Below, piece by piece: positions 51,948-62,441 of a DNA stretch of 64,000 bases (its first letter is position 1; each line of letters starts with the position of its first letter). A program made the translations under genes and the position numbers. Below the pieces are notes generated by a model. It saw only the letters and a program-made list of their open reading frames with translations, was not told the DNA's origin and did no database searches. The DNA is from Streptomyces sp. NBC_00663 (GTDB lineage Bacteria; Actinomycetota; Actinomycetes; Streptomycetales; Streptomycetaceae): NCBI RefSeq assembly GCF_036226885.1, contig NZ_CP109027.1, forward strand, positions 3,968,001-4,032,000, given 5' to 3'.

Positions 51948-53515
51948 TTGGCCGCCTCCACCTCGGGCTGGGGGTCCTTCTTCTGTACGTCGGACAAGGT
52001 CGACTTGACCGCCGGGTTGACGATGTCCGTGACCGGCTTCGGATAGACACCGAGGAAGATCAGCAGAACGATCAGCGGCGCGACCACCACGAGTTCCCGG
52101 ACCCTGAGGTCCGGCATCGTGGACACCTCCGCCTTCACCGGGCCCGTCATCGTCCGCTGGTAGAGGACGAGGGTGTAGAGCGCGGCGAGCACGATGCCGA
52201 AGGTGGCGATGATGCCGATCGCCGGATAGCGCGAGAACGTGCCGACCAGCACCAGGAACTCACTGACGAACGGGGCGAGTCCGGGCAGCGACAGCGTCGC
52301 GAGGCCACCGATCAGGAACGTGCCGGCGAGCACCGGGGCGACCTTCTGCACACCGCCGTAGTCGGCGATGAGCCGCGAGCCGCGCCGCGAGATCAGGAAG
52401 CCCGCGACCAGCATCAACGCGGCCGTGGAAATACCGTGGTTGACCATGTAGAGCGTCGCGCCGGACTGGCCCTGGCTGGTCATCGCGAAGATGCCCATGA
52501 TGATGAAGCCGAAGTGCGAGATCGACGCGTACGCCACCAGCCGCTTGATGTCCCGCTGGCCGACCGCGAGCAGCGCCCCGTAGACGATGCTGATGACGGC
52601 GAGGACGAGGATCGCGGGCGTCGCCCACTTCGACGCCTCCGGGAAGAGCTGGAGGCAGAAGCGGAGCATCGCGAAGGTGCCGACCTTGTCGACGACCGCC
52701 GTGATCAGTACGGCGACCGGGGCCGTGGCCTCGCCCATCGCGTTCGGCAGCCAGGTGTGCAGCGGCCACAGCGGGGCCTTCACCGCGAAGGCGAAGAAGA
52801 AACCGAGGAACAGCCAGCGCTCGGTGTTGGTCGCCATGTCGAGCGAACCGTTGGCCCGCGCCTCGGCGATCTCCTGGAGGCTGAAGTTCCCGGCGACCAC
52901 GTAGAGGCCGATCACCGCGGCCAGCATGATGAGGCCGCCGACCAGGTTGTAGAGCAGGAACTTCACCGCGGCGTACGACCGTTGCGTCGACGCCGCCTCT
53001 TCTCCGTGCTCGTGGGCCCGGTCCCCGAAGCCGCCGATGAGGAAGTACATCGGGATGAGCATGGCTTCGAAGAAGATGTAGAAGAGGAAGACGTCGGTGG
53101 CCTCGAAGGAGATGATCACCATCGCCTCGACGGCCAGGATCAGGGCGAAGAAGCCCTGCGTCGGCCGCCACCGCTTGCTGCCGGTCTCCAGCGGGTCGGC
53201 GTCGTGCCAGCCCGCGAGGATGATGAACGGGATCAGCAGGGCGGTGAGCGCGAGGAGCGCCACCCCGATGCCGTCCACACCCAGTTCGTAGCGGACCCCG
53301 AAGTCCGCGATCCAGGAATGGGATTCGGTGAGCTGGTAACGGTCGCCGTCCGGGTCGAAACGGACCAGGACGATGATCGCGAGGGCGAGAGTGGCGAGCG
53401 AGACAAGCAGCGCCAGCCACTTGGCGGCGGTGCGCCGCGCGGCCGGTACGGCGGCCGTGACGACCGCTCCGATCGCGGGGAGCGCCGCCGTCGCTGTCAG
53501 CAGAGGAAAGGACAT
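51944..53515 (-). CDS. nuoM: NADH-quinone oxidoreductase subunit M (main operon)
   Basis: 523 residues, antiporter-like pump. Contains YELGVDGIGVALLALTALLIPF, FFIFFEAML-type FYIFFEAMLIPMYFLIGG with the conserved Glu, AVKAPLWPLHTWLPNAMGEA, and QRDIKRLVAYASISHFGFI. The ATG at 53515 follows the nuoL stop by 3 bp. The stop overlaps nuoN. Confidence 0.96.
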   Translation of the reverse strand: MSFPLLTATAALPAIGAVVTAAVPAARRTAAKWLALLVSLATLALAIIVLVRFDPDGDRYQLTESHSWIADFGVRYELGVDGIGVALLALTALLIPFIILAGWHDADPLETGSKRWRPTQGFFALILAVEAMVIISFEATDVFLFYIFFEAMLIPMYFLIGGFGDRAHEHGEEAASTQRSYAAVKFLLYNLVGGLIMLAAVIGLYVVAGNFSLQEIAEARANGSLDMATNTERWLFLGFFFAFAVKAPLWPLHTWLPNAMGEATAPVAVLITAVVDKVGTFAMLRFCLQLFPEASKWATPAILVLAVISIVYGALLAVGQRDIKRLVAYASISHFGFIIMGIFAMTSQGQSGATLYMVNHGISTAALMLVAGFLISRRGSRLIADYGGVQKVAPVLAGTFLIGGLATLSLPGLAPFVSEFLVLVGTFSRYPAIGIIATFGIVLAALYTLVLYQRTMTGPVKAEVSTMPDLRVRELVVVAPLIVLLIFLGVYPKPVTDIVNPAVKSTLSDVQKKDPQPEVEAAK

Positions 53516-53520
53516 CGGTA

Positions 53521-55485
53521 TCAGACCGCCCTCATCAGCAGGGTCGCGGCGATCAGCACTGCCGCACCGCCGAACATCGAGACCGCGTACGACCGCGCGA
53601 AGCCGTTCTGGAGTCGGCGCAGCCGTCCGGAGAGGCCGCCGACCGAGGCCGCCGTGCCGTTGACGACTCCGTCGACCAGGGTGTGGTCGACGTAGACCAG
53701 GGACCGCGTGAGGTGCTCGCCGCCGCGGACCAGGACCACGTGGTTGAAGTCGTCCTGGAGCAGGTCGCGCCGGGCCGCGCGGGTGAGCAACGACCCGCGC
53801 GGGGCGACGACCGGGACCGGACGGCGGCCGTACTGCATGTACGCGAGCGCCACGCCGACGACCATGACGGCCACCGTGGCCGCCGTGACCGTGCCCGCGC
53901 TGATCGGCGCGTCTCCGTGGTCGTGCCCGGTGATGGGCTCCAGCCAGTGCAGGAAGCGGTCGCCGATACCGAAGATGCCGCCCGCGAAGACCGAGCCGAA
54001 GGCCAGCACGATCATGGGGATCGTCATGGACCTGGGCGACTCGTGGGGGTGCGGCTCGGCGTGCTCACCGTGGTGCTCGGCGGCGGGCTCCGCGCTGGGC
54101 GCCTCCGGGGAGCGGGTCGGCTGGTTCTTCCACCGTTCTTCTCCGAAGAACGTCATCAGCATCACGCGCGTCATGTAGTACGCCGTGATGGCCGCGCCCA
54201 GCAGGGCGCAGGCGCCGAGGATCCAGCCCTCGGTGCCGCCCTTGGCGAACGCCGCCTCGATGATCTTGTCCTTGGAGAAGAAGCCGGACAGCCCCGGGAA
54301 GCCGATGATGGCGAGGTAGCCGAGGCCGAACGTCACGAAGGTGACCGGCATGTACTTCCTGAGGCCGCCGTACTTGCGCATGTCGACCTCGTCGTTCATG
54401 CCATGCATGACCGAGCCGGCGCCGAGGAACAGCCCGGCCTTGAAGAAGCCGTGCGTCACCAGGTGCATGATCGCGAAGACGTAGCCGATGGGGCCGAGGC
54501 CCGCGGCGAGGACCATGTAGCCGATCTGCGACATGGTCGAGCCGGCCAGCGCCTTCTTGATGTCGTCCTTCGCGCAACCGACGATCGCACCGAACAGGAG
54601 CGTGACGGCACCGACGACGGTGACGACGAGCTGGGCGTCCGGGGCGAGGTTGAAGATGTTGGCGGAGCGGACGATCAGGTAGACGCCCGCGGTCACCATC
54701 GTCGCGGCGTGGATGAGGGCCGAGACCGGGGTCGGGCCCTCCATCGCGTCCCCGAGCCAGGACTGCAACGGCACCTGGGCGGACTTGCCGCAGGCGGCGA
54801 GGAGCAGCATCAGCGCGATGCCGGTGAGCGTGGCCTCGGAGGCGCCGGTGACGAGGCCGGGGTCCTCGTGGCTGCCGAGGACCGGGCCGAAGGCGAACGT
54901 CCCGAACGTCGTGAACATCAGCATGATGGCGATGGACAGGCCCATGTCGCCGACGCGGTTGACCAGGAAGGCCTTCTTCGCGGCGGTGGCGGCGCTGGGC
55001 TTGTGCTGCCAGAAGCCGATGAGCAGGTAGGACGCGAGACCCACGCCCTCCCAGCCGACGTACAGCAGAAGGTAGTTGTCGGCGAGGACGAGGATCAGCA
55101 TCGCCGCGAGGAACAGGTTCAGATAGCCGAAGAAGCGGCGGCGCCGCTCGTCGTGCTCCATGTACCCGACGGAGTACAGGTGGATCAGCGAGCCGACGCC
55201 GGTGATCAGCAGCACGAACGTCATCGACAGCTGGTCGAGGCGGAAGGCGACGTCCGCCTGGAAGCCCTCGACCGGGACCCAGCTGAACAGGTGGCTCGTC
55301 AGGGTCCGGTGTTCGGCGTTCTTGCCGAGCAGGTCGGCGAAGAGGACGACGCCGAGGGCGAAGGAGACGGCCGCCAGGGCCGTGCCGATCCAGTGGCCGA
55401 CGGCGTCGAGGCGCCGGCCACCGCACAGCAGTACGGCCGCTCCGAGCAATGGCGCCGCCACCAGCAGCGCAATCAGGTTCTCCAC
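53521..55485 (-). CDS. nuoL: NADH-quinone oxidoreductase subunit L (main operon)
   Basis: 654 residues, the largest pump subunit with the lateral helix. Motifs include WEGVGLASYLLIGFWQHKPSA, GKSAQVPLQSWLGDAMEGPT followed by PVSALIHAATMVTAGVYL, DDIKKALAGSTMSQIGYM, and the long C-terminal helix region. The His/Glu-rich stretch HHGEHAEPHPHESP near residue 470 is a cytoplasmic loop. The GTG at 55485 is used. It precedes nuoM by 5 bp. Confidence 0.96.
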   Translation of the reverse strand: MENLIALLVAAPLLGAAVLLCGGRRLDAVGHWIGTALAAVSFALGVVLFADLLGKNAEHRTLTSHLFSWVPVEGFQADVAFRLDQLSMTFVLLITGVGSLIHLYSVGYMEHDERRRRFFGYLNLFLAAMLILVLADNYLLLYVGWEGVGLASYLLIGFWQHKPSAATAAKKAFLVNRVGDMGLSIAIMLMFTTFGTFAFGPVLGSHEDPGLVTGASEATLTGIALMLLLAACGKSAQVPLQSWLGDAMEGPTPVSALIHAATMVTAGVYLIVRSANIFNLAPDAQLVVTVVGAVTLLFGAIVGCAKDDIKKALAGSTMSQIGYMVLAAGLGPIGYVFAIMHLVTHGFFKAGLFLGAGSVMHGMNDEVDMRKYGGLRKYMPVTFVTFGLGYLAIIGFPGLSGFFSKDKIIEAAFAKGGTEGWILGACALLGAAITAYYMTRVMLMTFFGEERWKNQPTRSPEAPSAEPAAEHHGEHAEPHPHESPRSMTIPMIVLAFGSVFAGGIFGIGDRFLHWLEPITGHDHGDAPISAGTVTAATVAVMVVGVALAYMQYGRRPVPVVAPRGSLLTRAARRDLLQDDFNHVVLVRGGEHLTRSLVYVDHTLVDGVVNGTAASVGGLSGRLRRLQNGFARSYAVSMFGGAAVLIAATLLMRAV

Positions 55486-55499
55486 GATTCAGCGACCCC

Positions 55500-55799
55500 T
55501 CAGAGCTTCATCAGGCTGGCGTCGTCGACCGAGGCCGAGTGGCGGGAACGGAACAGGGACACGATGATCGCGAGCCCGACCACGACCTCCGCGGCGGCGA
55601 CGACCATCGTGAAGAACGCGATGATCTGGCCGTCGAGGTTGCCGTGCATCCGGGAGAAGGCGACGAACGCGAGGTTGCAGGCGTTGAGCATGAGCTCGAT
55701 GCACATGAAGACGACGATCGCGTTGCGCCTGATCAGTACGCCGGTGGCGCCGATCGTGAACAACAGGGCCGCGAGGTAGAGGTAGTTGACGGGGTTCAC
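55500..55799 (-). CDS. nuoK: NADH-quinone oxidoreductase subunit K (main operon)
   Basis: 99 residues, three helices: [40 protein letters not shown] with the conserved Glu, and [20 protein letters not shown]. The GTG at 55799 overlaps the nuoJ stop (GTGA). A long upstream reading of this frame (to 56666) is the antisense-shifted nuoJ sequence and is not coding. Confidence 0.96.
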
Positions 55800-56635
55800 T
55801 TCGACGCCTCCTCGGCCCGCTTGAGGTTGGCCGGCTCGACCGCGGTGCGCTCCAGGCGCTCCTCGGCTCGCTGCTCCAGCGCCTTGAGGTCGTTGAGGGC
55901 CTCGGCCGACACGTCCCGGATCTGGCCGCGCTCGCGCAGCGTCTTGCTCACCGTGAGCTCGGACGGGGTGCCGTCGGGCAGCAGGCCCGCGATGTCCACG
56001 GCGTTGTGCCGGGCGTACACGCCGGGGGCCGGCAGCGGCGGTACGTGCTTGCCCTCGCGGACACGCTGTTCGGCCATCTCGCGCTGGGTCAGGGCGCGTT
56101 CGGTGCGCTCGCGGTGGGTGAGCACCATGGCGCCGACGGCGGCCGTGATCAGCAGGGCGCCGGTGATCTCGAAGGCGAAGACGTACTTGGTGAAGATGAG
56201 GGTCGCGAGGCCCTCCACGTTGCCGTTGGCGTTCGCCTGCGCGAGGCCGTTGAACTGCTTCAGGGAGGCGTTCCCGATCCCCGCGAACAGCAGGATGCCG
56301 AAGCCGAGGCCACTGAGAAGGGCCAGCCAGCGCTGGCCCTTGATGGTCTCCTTCAGGGAGTCCGCGGCCGTGACGCCGACGAGCATGACCACGAACAGGA
56401 ACAGCATCATGATCGCGCCGGTGTAGACGACGATCTGCACGATGCCCAGGAAGTAGGCGCCGTTGGCGAGGTAGAAGACCGCCAGGATGATCATGGTGCC
56501 GGCGAGACAGAGCGCGCTGTGCACGGCCTTCTTCATGAAGACGGTGCACAGGGCGCCGATCACGGCGACGGTGCCGAGCACCCAGAACTGGAAGGCCTCG
56601 CCGGTGGAGGTGGAGTAGGCGGCGAGATCGCTCAT
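55796..56635 (-). CDS. nuoJ: NADH-quinone oxidoreductase subunit J (main operon)
   Basis: 279 residues, five helices, with [24 protein letters not shown] (the family helix 3 motif). A long charged C-terminal tail (residues 165-279) is rich in Glu and Arg ([20 protein letters not shown]). It is typical of actinobacterial NuoJ and longer than in NuoJ2. ATG 56635 overlaps the nuoI stop. Confidence 0.95.
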
Positions 56636-57234
56636 GCCGTCGCCTCCTCTTCATCGGGCTTCTCACCCTTGGAGACGGCGACTTGCTGGACCGTGCCCGG
56701 GGCGGCCTCGGTCACCAGGCCCCGGTAGTAGTCCTGCTCGTCCGTCCCCGGGTAGATCGCGTGGGGCGAGTCGACCATGCCGTCTTCGAGACCGGCGAGC
56801 AGCTGCTCCTTGGTGTAGATCAGGTTCGCGCGGCTGGAGTCGGCGAGCTCGAACTCGTTCGTCATCGTCAACGCGCGCGTGGGGCACGCCTCGATGCACA
56901 GGCCGCACAGGATGCAGCGGGCGTAGTTGATCTGGTAGACGCGGCCGTACCGCTCGCCCGGCGAGTAGCGCTCCTCGTCGGTGTTGTCGGCGCCCTCCAC
57001 ATAGATGGCGTCGGCGGGGCAGGCCCAGGCGCACAGCTCGCAGCCGACGCACTTCTCCAGGCCGTCCGGATGGCGGTTGAGCTGGTGCCGTCCGTGGAAA
57101 CGGGGAGCGGTGGTCTTCTCCTGCTCCGGGTACTGCTCGGTCAGCCGCTTCTTGAACATGGCCTTGAAGGTCACGCCGAAGCCGGCGACGGGGTTCATGA
57201 AACCGGGCTTGGTCTCCTTGGGCTCCTCAGCCAT
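56632..57234 (-). CDS. nuoI: NADH-quinone oxidoreductase subunit I (main operon)
   Basis: 200 residues. Two [4Fe-4S] motifs, CVGCELCAWACP and CILCGLCIEACP, follow the amphipathic N-terminus (FGVTFKAMFKKRLTEQYPEQ). The ATG at 57234 overlaps the nuoH stop by 8 bases. An upstream start at 57270 inside nuoH is less likely. Confidence 0.95.
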   Translation of the reverse strand: MAEEPKETKPGFMNPVAGFGVTFKAMFKKRLTEQYPEQEKTTAPRFHGRHQLNRHPDGLEKCVGCELCAWACPADAIYVEGADNTDEERYSPGERYGRVYQINYARCILCGLCIEACPTRALTMTNEFELADSSRANLIYTKEQLLAGLEDGMVDSPHAIYPGTDEQDYYRGLVTEAAPGTVQQVAVSKGEKPDEEEATA

Positions 57235-58591
57235 CGGACGCCTCCTTTCCATCCCGAGATCCGTCGTCACTCTGAGTATTCACTCCACCACTGACAATCA
57301 GCTCCCGCTCCTGCCGCGAACGACGCCTCGGCACGGCCGGCGACTCTTGTCCGGGCAGCGGCGGTACGGGGAATCCGCCGGCCATCGGGTCGAAACCGAC
57401 GGCCGCAGCGGGCTCCTCCGCGTCCTGGGGCTTGCCACGGAACATGTCCGCGACGAAGGAGAGCAGCAGCAGGACCAGGACGCCGCCGCCGATGTAGAGG
57501 GCGATGTCGGCGAAGTCGTAGTTCTCGTTGCGCAGGGTCCGTACGGTCGCGACGAGCATCAGCCAGACGACGGAGACCGGGATGAGGACCTTCCAGCCGA
57601 GCTTCATCAGCTGGTCGTAGCGGACGCGAGGGAGCGTGCCGCGCAGCCAGATGAAGAAGAACAGCAGCAGCTGGACCTTGATGACGAACCAGAGCAGCGG
57701 CCACCAGCCGTGGTTGGCGCCCTCCCAGAAGGTGCTGACCGGCCAGGGGGCCCGCCAGCCGCCGAGGAAGAGGGTCACGGACACCGCCGAGACCGTCACC
57801 ATGTTCACGTACTCGGCGAGCATGAACAGCGCGAACTTGATCGACGAGTACTCGGTGTTGAAGCCACCGACGAGGTCGCCCTCGGACTCCGGCATGTCGA
57901 AGGGGGCGCGGTTGGTCTCGCCGACCATCGTGATGATGTAGATGATGAAGGAGACCGGCAGCAGGATGACGTACCAGCGGTCCTGCTGGGCCTCGACGAT
58001 CGCCGAGGTCGACATCGACCCCGAGTAGAGGAACACGGAGGCGAACGCGGCGCCCATGGCGATCTCGTACGAGATCATCTGCGCGCAGGAGCGCAGGCCG
58101 CCGAGGAGCGGGTAGGTCGATCCGGAGCTCCAGCCGGCGAGCACGATGCCGTAGATGCCGACCGAGGCGACCGCGAGGATGTAGAGCATCGCGATCGGCA
58201 GGTCGGTGAGCTGCATCGTGGTGCGCTGGCCGAAGATCGAGATCTCGTTGCCGGCCGGGCCGAAGGGGATCACCGCGATCGCCATGAAGGCCGGGATGGC
58301 CGCGACGATCGGTGCGAGGACGTAGACGACCTTGTCCGCGCGTTTGACGATGACGTCTTCCTTCAGCATCAGCTTCACGCCGTCGGCGAGCGACTGGAGC
58401 ATGCCCCAGGGGCCGTGCCGGTTGGGGCCGATGCGCAGCTGCATCCAGGCGACGACCTTGCGCTCCCAGACGATGGAGAACAGCACGGTCACCATCAGGA
58501 ACGCGAAGCAGAAGACGGCCTTGACGACGACCAGCCACCAGGGGTCGGTGCCGAACATCGAGAGGTCTTCCGCCGCGAGGTACGGGCTCAT
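57227..58591 (-). CDS. nuoH: NADH-quinone oxidoreductase subunit H (main operon)
   Basis: 454 residues with about eight helices. ERKVVAWMQLRIGPNRHGPWG near 45, LKEDVIVKRADK, and NRAPFDMPESEGDLVGGFNTEYSS are the quinone-chamber motifs. The C-terminal 60-residue tail (MAGGFPVPPLPGQESPAVPRR) is Pro/Arg-rich and missing from NuoH2. Overlaps nuoG by 4 bp (ATGA). Confidence 0.96.
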   Translation of the reverse strand: MSPYLAAEDLSMFGTDPWWLVVVKAVFCFAFLMVTVLFSIVWERKVVAWMQLRIGPNRHGPWGMLQSLADGVKLMLKEDVIVKRADKVVYVLAPIVAAIPAFMAIAVIPFGPAGNEISIFGQRTTMQLTDLPIAMLYILAVASVGIYGIVLAGWSSGSTYPLLGGLRSCAQMISYEIAMGAAFASVFLYSGSMSTSAIVEAQQDRWYVILLPVSFIIYIITMVGETNRAPFDMPESEGDLVGGFNTEYSSIKFALFMLAEYVNMVTVSAVSVTLFLGGWRAPWPVSTFWEGANHGWWPLLWFVIKVQLLLFFFIWLRGTLPRVRYDQLMKLGWKVLIPVSVVWLMLVATVRTLRNENYDFADIALYIGGGVLVLLLLSFVADMFRGKPQDAEEPAAAVGFDPMAGGFPVPPLPGQESPAVPRRRSRQERELIVSGGVNTQSDDGSRDGKEASDG

Positions 58592-61092
58592 GCCTCCACC
58601 TCCTTGGGGGCTTCGGCGTCGAGCGTCGCCGGGCCGATGCGGACGAGAGATCCGGGCAGCACACCGGCGTCGGAGGCGACGCCCCCGCCCACGGAGTTCA
58701 GCGGCAGCCAGACCACACGGTCGGGCATCTCGGTGACCTGGAGCGGGAGTTCGACGACTCCGGAGGAACCGGTCACGGCCAGGACGTCACCGTCCTTGAC
58801 ACCGGCCTCGGCCGCGGTCGCGGCCGACACGCGCGCGTGGGCGGCGTGCCGGGTGCCCGCGAGCGCCTCGTCGCCCTCCTGGAGCCGGCCCTGGTCGAGC
58901 AGCAGCCGGTGTCCGGCCAGGACGGCCTCTCCGGCGGCGGGCCTCGGCAACTGGGCGCCGGTCTCCAGCGGTTCGGTGGCCCGGGGTCCGTCCCAGGCGC
59001 CGAGCCGGTCGATCTCGCCGCGCACGGTGCGCAGATCCGGCAGACCCAGGTGTACGTCCATGGCGTCGGCCAGCATCTGGAGCACGCGCGCGTCGGCGGG
59101 GGCGAGACGGCGGGTCATCTGGTCGGGCTTGAGCGCGGCCTCGAAGAAGCGCACCCGGCCTTCCCAGTTGAGGAAGGTGCCGGCCTTCTCGGCGACCGCG
59201 GCGACCGGCAGGACGACGTCCGCGAGCTCGGTGACCTCGCTGGGCCGCAGCTCCAGCGAGACCAGGAAGCCGACCTCGCCGAGCGCCTCACGCGCGCGTG
59301 CCGGGTCGGGCAGGTCGGCGACCTCCACTCCCGCGACGAGCAGCGCCTGGAGCTCCCCGGTGGCGGCGGCCTCGACGATCTGCGTGGTGTCACGGCCGTA
59401 GCGGTGCGGCAGATCCGCGACACCCCAGACGGCGGCGACCTCCTCACGCGCGCGCGGGTCGGTGGCCGGACGGCCGCCCGGCAGCAGCGAAGGCAGGGCG
59501 CCCGCCTCGACGGCACCGCGCTCCCCCGCCCTGCGCGGGATCCACACCAGCTGCGCGCCGGTCGCGGACGCGGCCCGTACAGCGGCCGTCAGGCCGCCCT
59601 CGACGGCGGCCAGCCGCTCGCCGACGACGAGCACCGCGCCCTCGGTGCGCAGCGCCTCGGCGGCCTGCGCACCACCGTCCTCCAGGCCGACGCCGCTCGC
59701 GAGCGCGTCCAGCCACTCGGTCTCGGTGCCGGGAGCCGCCGGCAGCAGCGTGCCGCCGGCCTTCGTCAGGCCGCGCGTGGCGTACGTGGCGAGCGAGAAG
59801 ACCTTCTGTCCGTGCTTGCGCCAGGCCTTGCGCAGCCGCAGGAAAACGCCGGGCGCCTCCTCCTCGGCCTCGAACCCGACCAGCAGGACGGCGGGTGCCT
59901 TCTCCAGCGCGGTGTACGTGACGCCCGTACCGTCGAGGTCTCGGCCGTGTCCGGCGATCCGCGCGGCGAGGAAGTCGGCCTCCTCGCCGCTGTGCACGCG
60001 CGCGCGGAAGTCGATGTCGTTGGTGTCGAGCGCCACGCGCGCGAACTTGCTGTACGCGTAGGCGTCCTCGATCGTGAGCCGGCCGCCGGTCAGCACGCCG
60101 GTCCGGCCGCGCGAGGCGAGCAGCCCCTGCGCGGCGATCTCCAGCGCCTCGGGCCAGGAGGCCGGGACGAGATCACCCTCGGGATTGCGCACCAGGGGCG
60201 TCTCCAGCCGGTCGCGCTGCTGCGCGTACCGGAAGGCGAACCGCCCCTTGTCGCAGATCCACTCCTCGTTGACCTCGGGGTCGTTGGCCGCGAGCTTGCG
60301 CATGACCTTGCCGCGCCGGTGGTCGGTGCGGGTGGCGCAGCCGCCGGAGCAGTGCTCGCACACGCTCGGGGAGGAGACCAGGTCGAAGGGGCGGGAGCGG
60401 AAGCGGTACGCCGCCGAGGTGAGCGCGCCGACCGGGCAGATCTGGATGGTGTTGCCCGAGAAGTACGACTCGAAGGGGTCGCCCTCGCCGGTACCGACCT
60501 GCTGGAGCGCGCCCCGCTCGACCAGTTCGATCATCGGGTCGCCCGCGACCTGGTTGGAGAAGCGGGTGCAGCGGGCGCACAGCACGCACCGCTCACGGTC
60601 GAGCAGCACCTGCGTGGAGATCGGGACGGGCTTCTCGTACGTCCGCTTCTTGCCCTCGAAGCGTGACTCGGACTGGCCGTGGGACATGGCCTGGTTCTGG
60701 AGCGGGCACTCGCCGCCCTTGTCGCAGACCGGGCAGTCCAGCGGGTGGTTGATGAGGAGCAGCTCCATCACACCGTGCTGGGCCTTCTCGGCGGCCGGCG
60801 AGGTGAGGTGGGTCTTCACCACCATGCCGTCGGTGCAGGTGATGGTGCAGGAGGCCATCGGCTTGCGCTGGCCCTCGACCTCGACGATGCACTGGCGGCA
60901 GGCGCCGGCCGGGTCGAGCAGGGGGTGGTCGCAGAAGCGCGGGATCTCGATGCCGAGCTGTTCGGCGGCCCGGATGACCAGGGTGCCCTTGGGCACGCTG
61001 ATCTCGGCGCCGTCGATGGTCAGCGAGACGAGATCCTCCGGCGGGACCGCCGCCTCTCCCCCTCCCGAGGGAGCGTTGGTGGTCACGGTCAT
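58588..61092 (-). CDS. nuoG: NADH-quinone oxidoreductase subunit G (main operon)
   Basis: 834 residues. N-terminal [2Fe-2S] domain (CDHPLLDPAGACRQC, then a Cys at MASC), His-Cys3 [4Fe-4S] (HPLDCPVCDKGGECPLQ), a second [4Fe-4S] (CVLCARCTRF), and the N7-type motif CEHCSGGC with Cys in WICDKGRF. A molybdopterin-oxidoreductase-like domain follows to the C-terminus. It has no counterpart in the second cluster. Coupled to nuoF by 4 bp. Confidence 0.96.
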   Translation of the reverse strand: MTVTTNAPSGGGEAAVPPEDLVSLTIDGAEISVPKGTLVIRAAEQLGIEIPRFCDHPLLDPAGACRQCIVEVEGQRKPMASCTITCTDGMVVKTHLTSPAAEKAQHGVMELLLINHPLDCPVCDKGGECPLQNQAMSHGQSESRFEGKKRTYEKPVPISTQVLLDRERCVLCARCTRFSNQVAGDPMIELVERGALQQVGTGEGDPFESYFSGNTIQICPVGALTSAAYRFRSRPFDLVSSPSVCEHCSGGCATRTDHRRGKVMRKLAANDPEVNEEWICDKGRFAFRYAQQRDRLETPLVRNPEGDLVPASWPEALEIAAQGLLASRGRTGVLTGGRLTIEDAYAYSKFARVALDTNDIDFRARVHSGEEADFLAARIAGHGRDLDGTGVTYTALEKAPAVLLVGFEAEEEAPGVFLRLRKAWRKHGQKVFSLATYATRGLTKAGGTLLPAAPGTETEWLDALASGVGLEDGGAQAAEALRTEGAVLVVGERLAAVEGGLTAAVRAASATGAQLVWIPRRAGERGAVEAGALPSLLPGGRPATDPRAREEVAAVWGVADLPHRYGRDTTQIVEAAATGELQALLVAGVEVADLPDPARAREALGEVGFLVSLELRPSEVTELADVVLPVAAVAEKAGTFLNWEGRVRFFEAALKPDQMTRRLAPADARVLQMLADAMDVHLGLPDLRTVRGEIDRLGAWDGPRATEPLETGAQLPRPAAGEAVLAGHRLLLDQGRLQEGDEALAGTRHAAHARVSAATAAEAGVKDGDVLAVTGSSGVVELPLQVTEMPDRVVWLPLNSVGGGVASDAGVLPGSLVRIGPATLDAEAPKEVEA

Positions 61093-62441
61093 GCGTTCAC
61101 CTCCGTGCGGGAGTCGGCCCAGACCGTCGACTTGGCCGGGTCGAAGGGGCAGCCACGGCCCGTGATGTGCTGCTCGTACTCCTCGCGGAAGTACTTCAGC
61201 GAGGAGAAGATCGGCGAGGCGGCGCCGTCGCCGAGGGCGCAGAACGACTTGCCGTTGATGTTGTCGGCGATGTCGTTCAGCTTGTCGAGGTCGGACATGA
61301 CGCCCTTGCCGGCCTCGATGTCGCGCAGCAACTGCACGAGCCAGTACGTGCCTTCACGGCAGGGCGTGCACTTGCCGCAGGACTCGTGGGCGTAGAACTC
61401 GGTCCAGCGGGTGACGGCGCGGACGACGCAGGTCGTCTCGTCGAAGCACTGGAGAGCTTTGGTGCCGAGCATGGAACCCGCGGCACCCACTCCTTCGTAA
61501 TCAAGAGGGACGTCGAGGTGCTCTTCGGTGAACATCGGCGTCGAGGAACCGCCGGGCGTCCAGAACTTGAGCCGGTGTCCGGGTCGCATGCCGCCGCTCA
61601 TCTCCAGGAGCTGGCGGAGGGTGATCCCGAGCGGGGCCTCGTACTGGCCGGGGCTCGCGACATGGCCGCTGAGCGAATAGAGCGTGAAGCCGGGTGACTT
61701 CTCGCTTCCCATCGACCGGAACCAGTCTTTGCCCCGATTCAGAATCGCGGGAACCGACGCGATCGATTCGACGTTATTCACCACAGTCGGGCAGGCATAG
61801 AGCCCTGCGACCGCAGGAAAGGGGGGACGGAGCCGCGGTTGACCGCGGCGGCCTTCGAGCGAGTCGAGGAGTGCGGTCTCCTCACCGCAGATGTACGCGC
61901 CGGCGCCCGCGTGCACGGTGATGTCGAGATCGAGCCCGCTGCCCAGGATGTCCTTCCCGAGGTAGCCGGCCGCATAGGCCTCGCTCACGGCCGCGTGCAA
62001 CCGCCGCAGTACTGGGACCACTTCACCGCGCAGATAGATGAAGGCATGCGACGACCTGATGGCATAACACGCGATGATCATGCCCTCGACGAGGCTATGC
62101 GGGTTCGCGAAGAGGAGCGGAATGTCCTTGCAGGTTCCGGGTTCCGATTCGTCGGCGTTGACAACTAGATAGTGCGGCTTTCCATCCCCCTGTGGAATGA
62201 ACTGCCATTTCATTCCCGTGGGGAATCCCGCGCCGCCGCGGCCGCGCAGACCGGAGTCCTTGACGTACGCGATCAGGTCGTCCGGTGACATCGCGAGCGC
62301 CTTGCGCAGGCCCTCGTATCCTTCGTGCCTCTTGTAGACGTCCAGCGTCCAGGACCTGTCCTCGTCCCAGAAGGCCGACAGCACGGGTGCGAGCAGCTTC
62401 TCGGGGCTGGTGTCTTTCAGCTCGGGTGCCAAGGTCATCAC
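61089..62441 (-). CDS. nuoF: NADH-quinone oxidoreductase subunit F (main operon)
   Basis: 450 residues. GRGGAGFPTGMKWQF and GAGAYICGEETALLDSLEGRRG bind FMN and NADH. The C-terminal CGKCTPCREG with a later Cys (SFCALGDGA) binds [4Fe-4S] N3. This is the NADH-oxidising entry site. GTG/ATG start at 62441 overlaps nuoE. Absent from the second cluster. Confidence 0.96.
   Translation of the reverse strand: MMTLAPELKDTSPEKLLAPVLSAFWDEDRSWTLDVYKRHEGYEGLRKALAMSPDDLIAYVKDSGLRGRGGAGFPTGMKWQFIPQGDGKPHYLVVNADESEPGTCKDIPLLFANPHSLVEGMIIACYAIRSSHAFIYLRGEVVPVLRRLHAAVSEAYAAGYLGKDILGSGLDLDITVHAGAGAYICGEETALLDSLEGRRGQPRLRPPFPAVAGLYACPTVVNNVESIASVPAILNRGKDWFRSMGSEKSPGFTLYSLSGHVASPGQYEAPLGITLRQLLEMSGGMRPGHRLKFWTPGGSSTPMFTEEHLDVPLDYEGVGAAGSMLGTKALQCFDETTCVVRAVTRWTEFYAHESCGKCTPCREGTYWLVQLLRDIEAGKGVMSDLDKLNDIADNINGKSFCALGDGAASPIFSSLKYFREEYEQHITGRGCPFDPAKSTVWADSRTEVNA

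Noticed and set aside
53683..55779. Plus-strand frame of 698 codons over nuoL
   Set aside because: Antisense to nuoL with Arg/Asp/Val-rich text; no domain.
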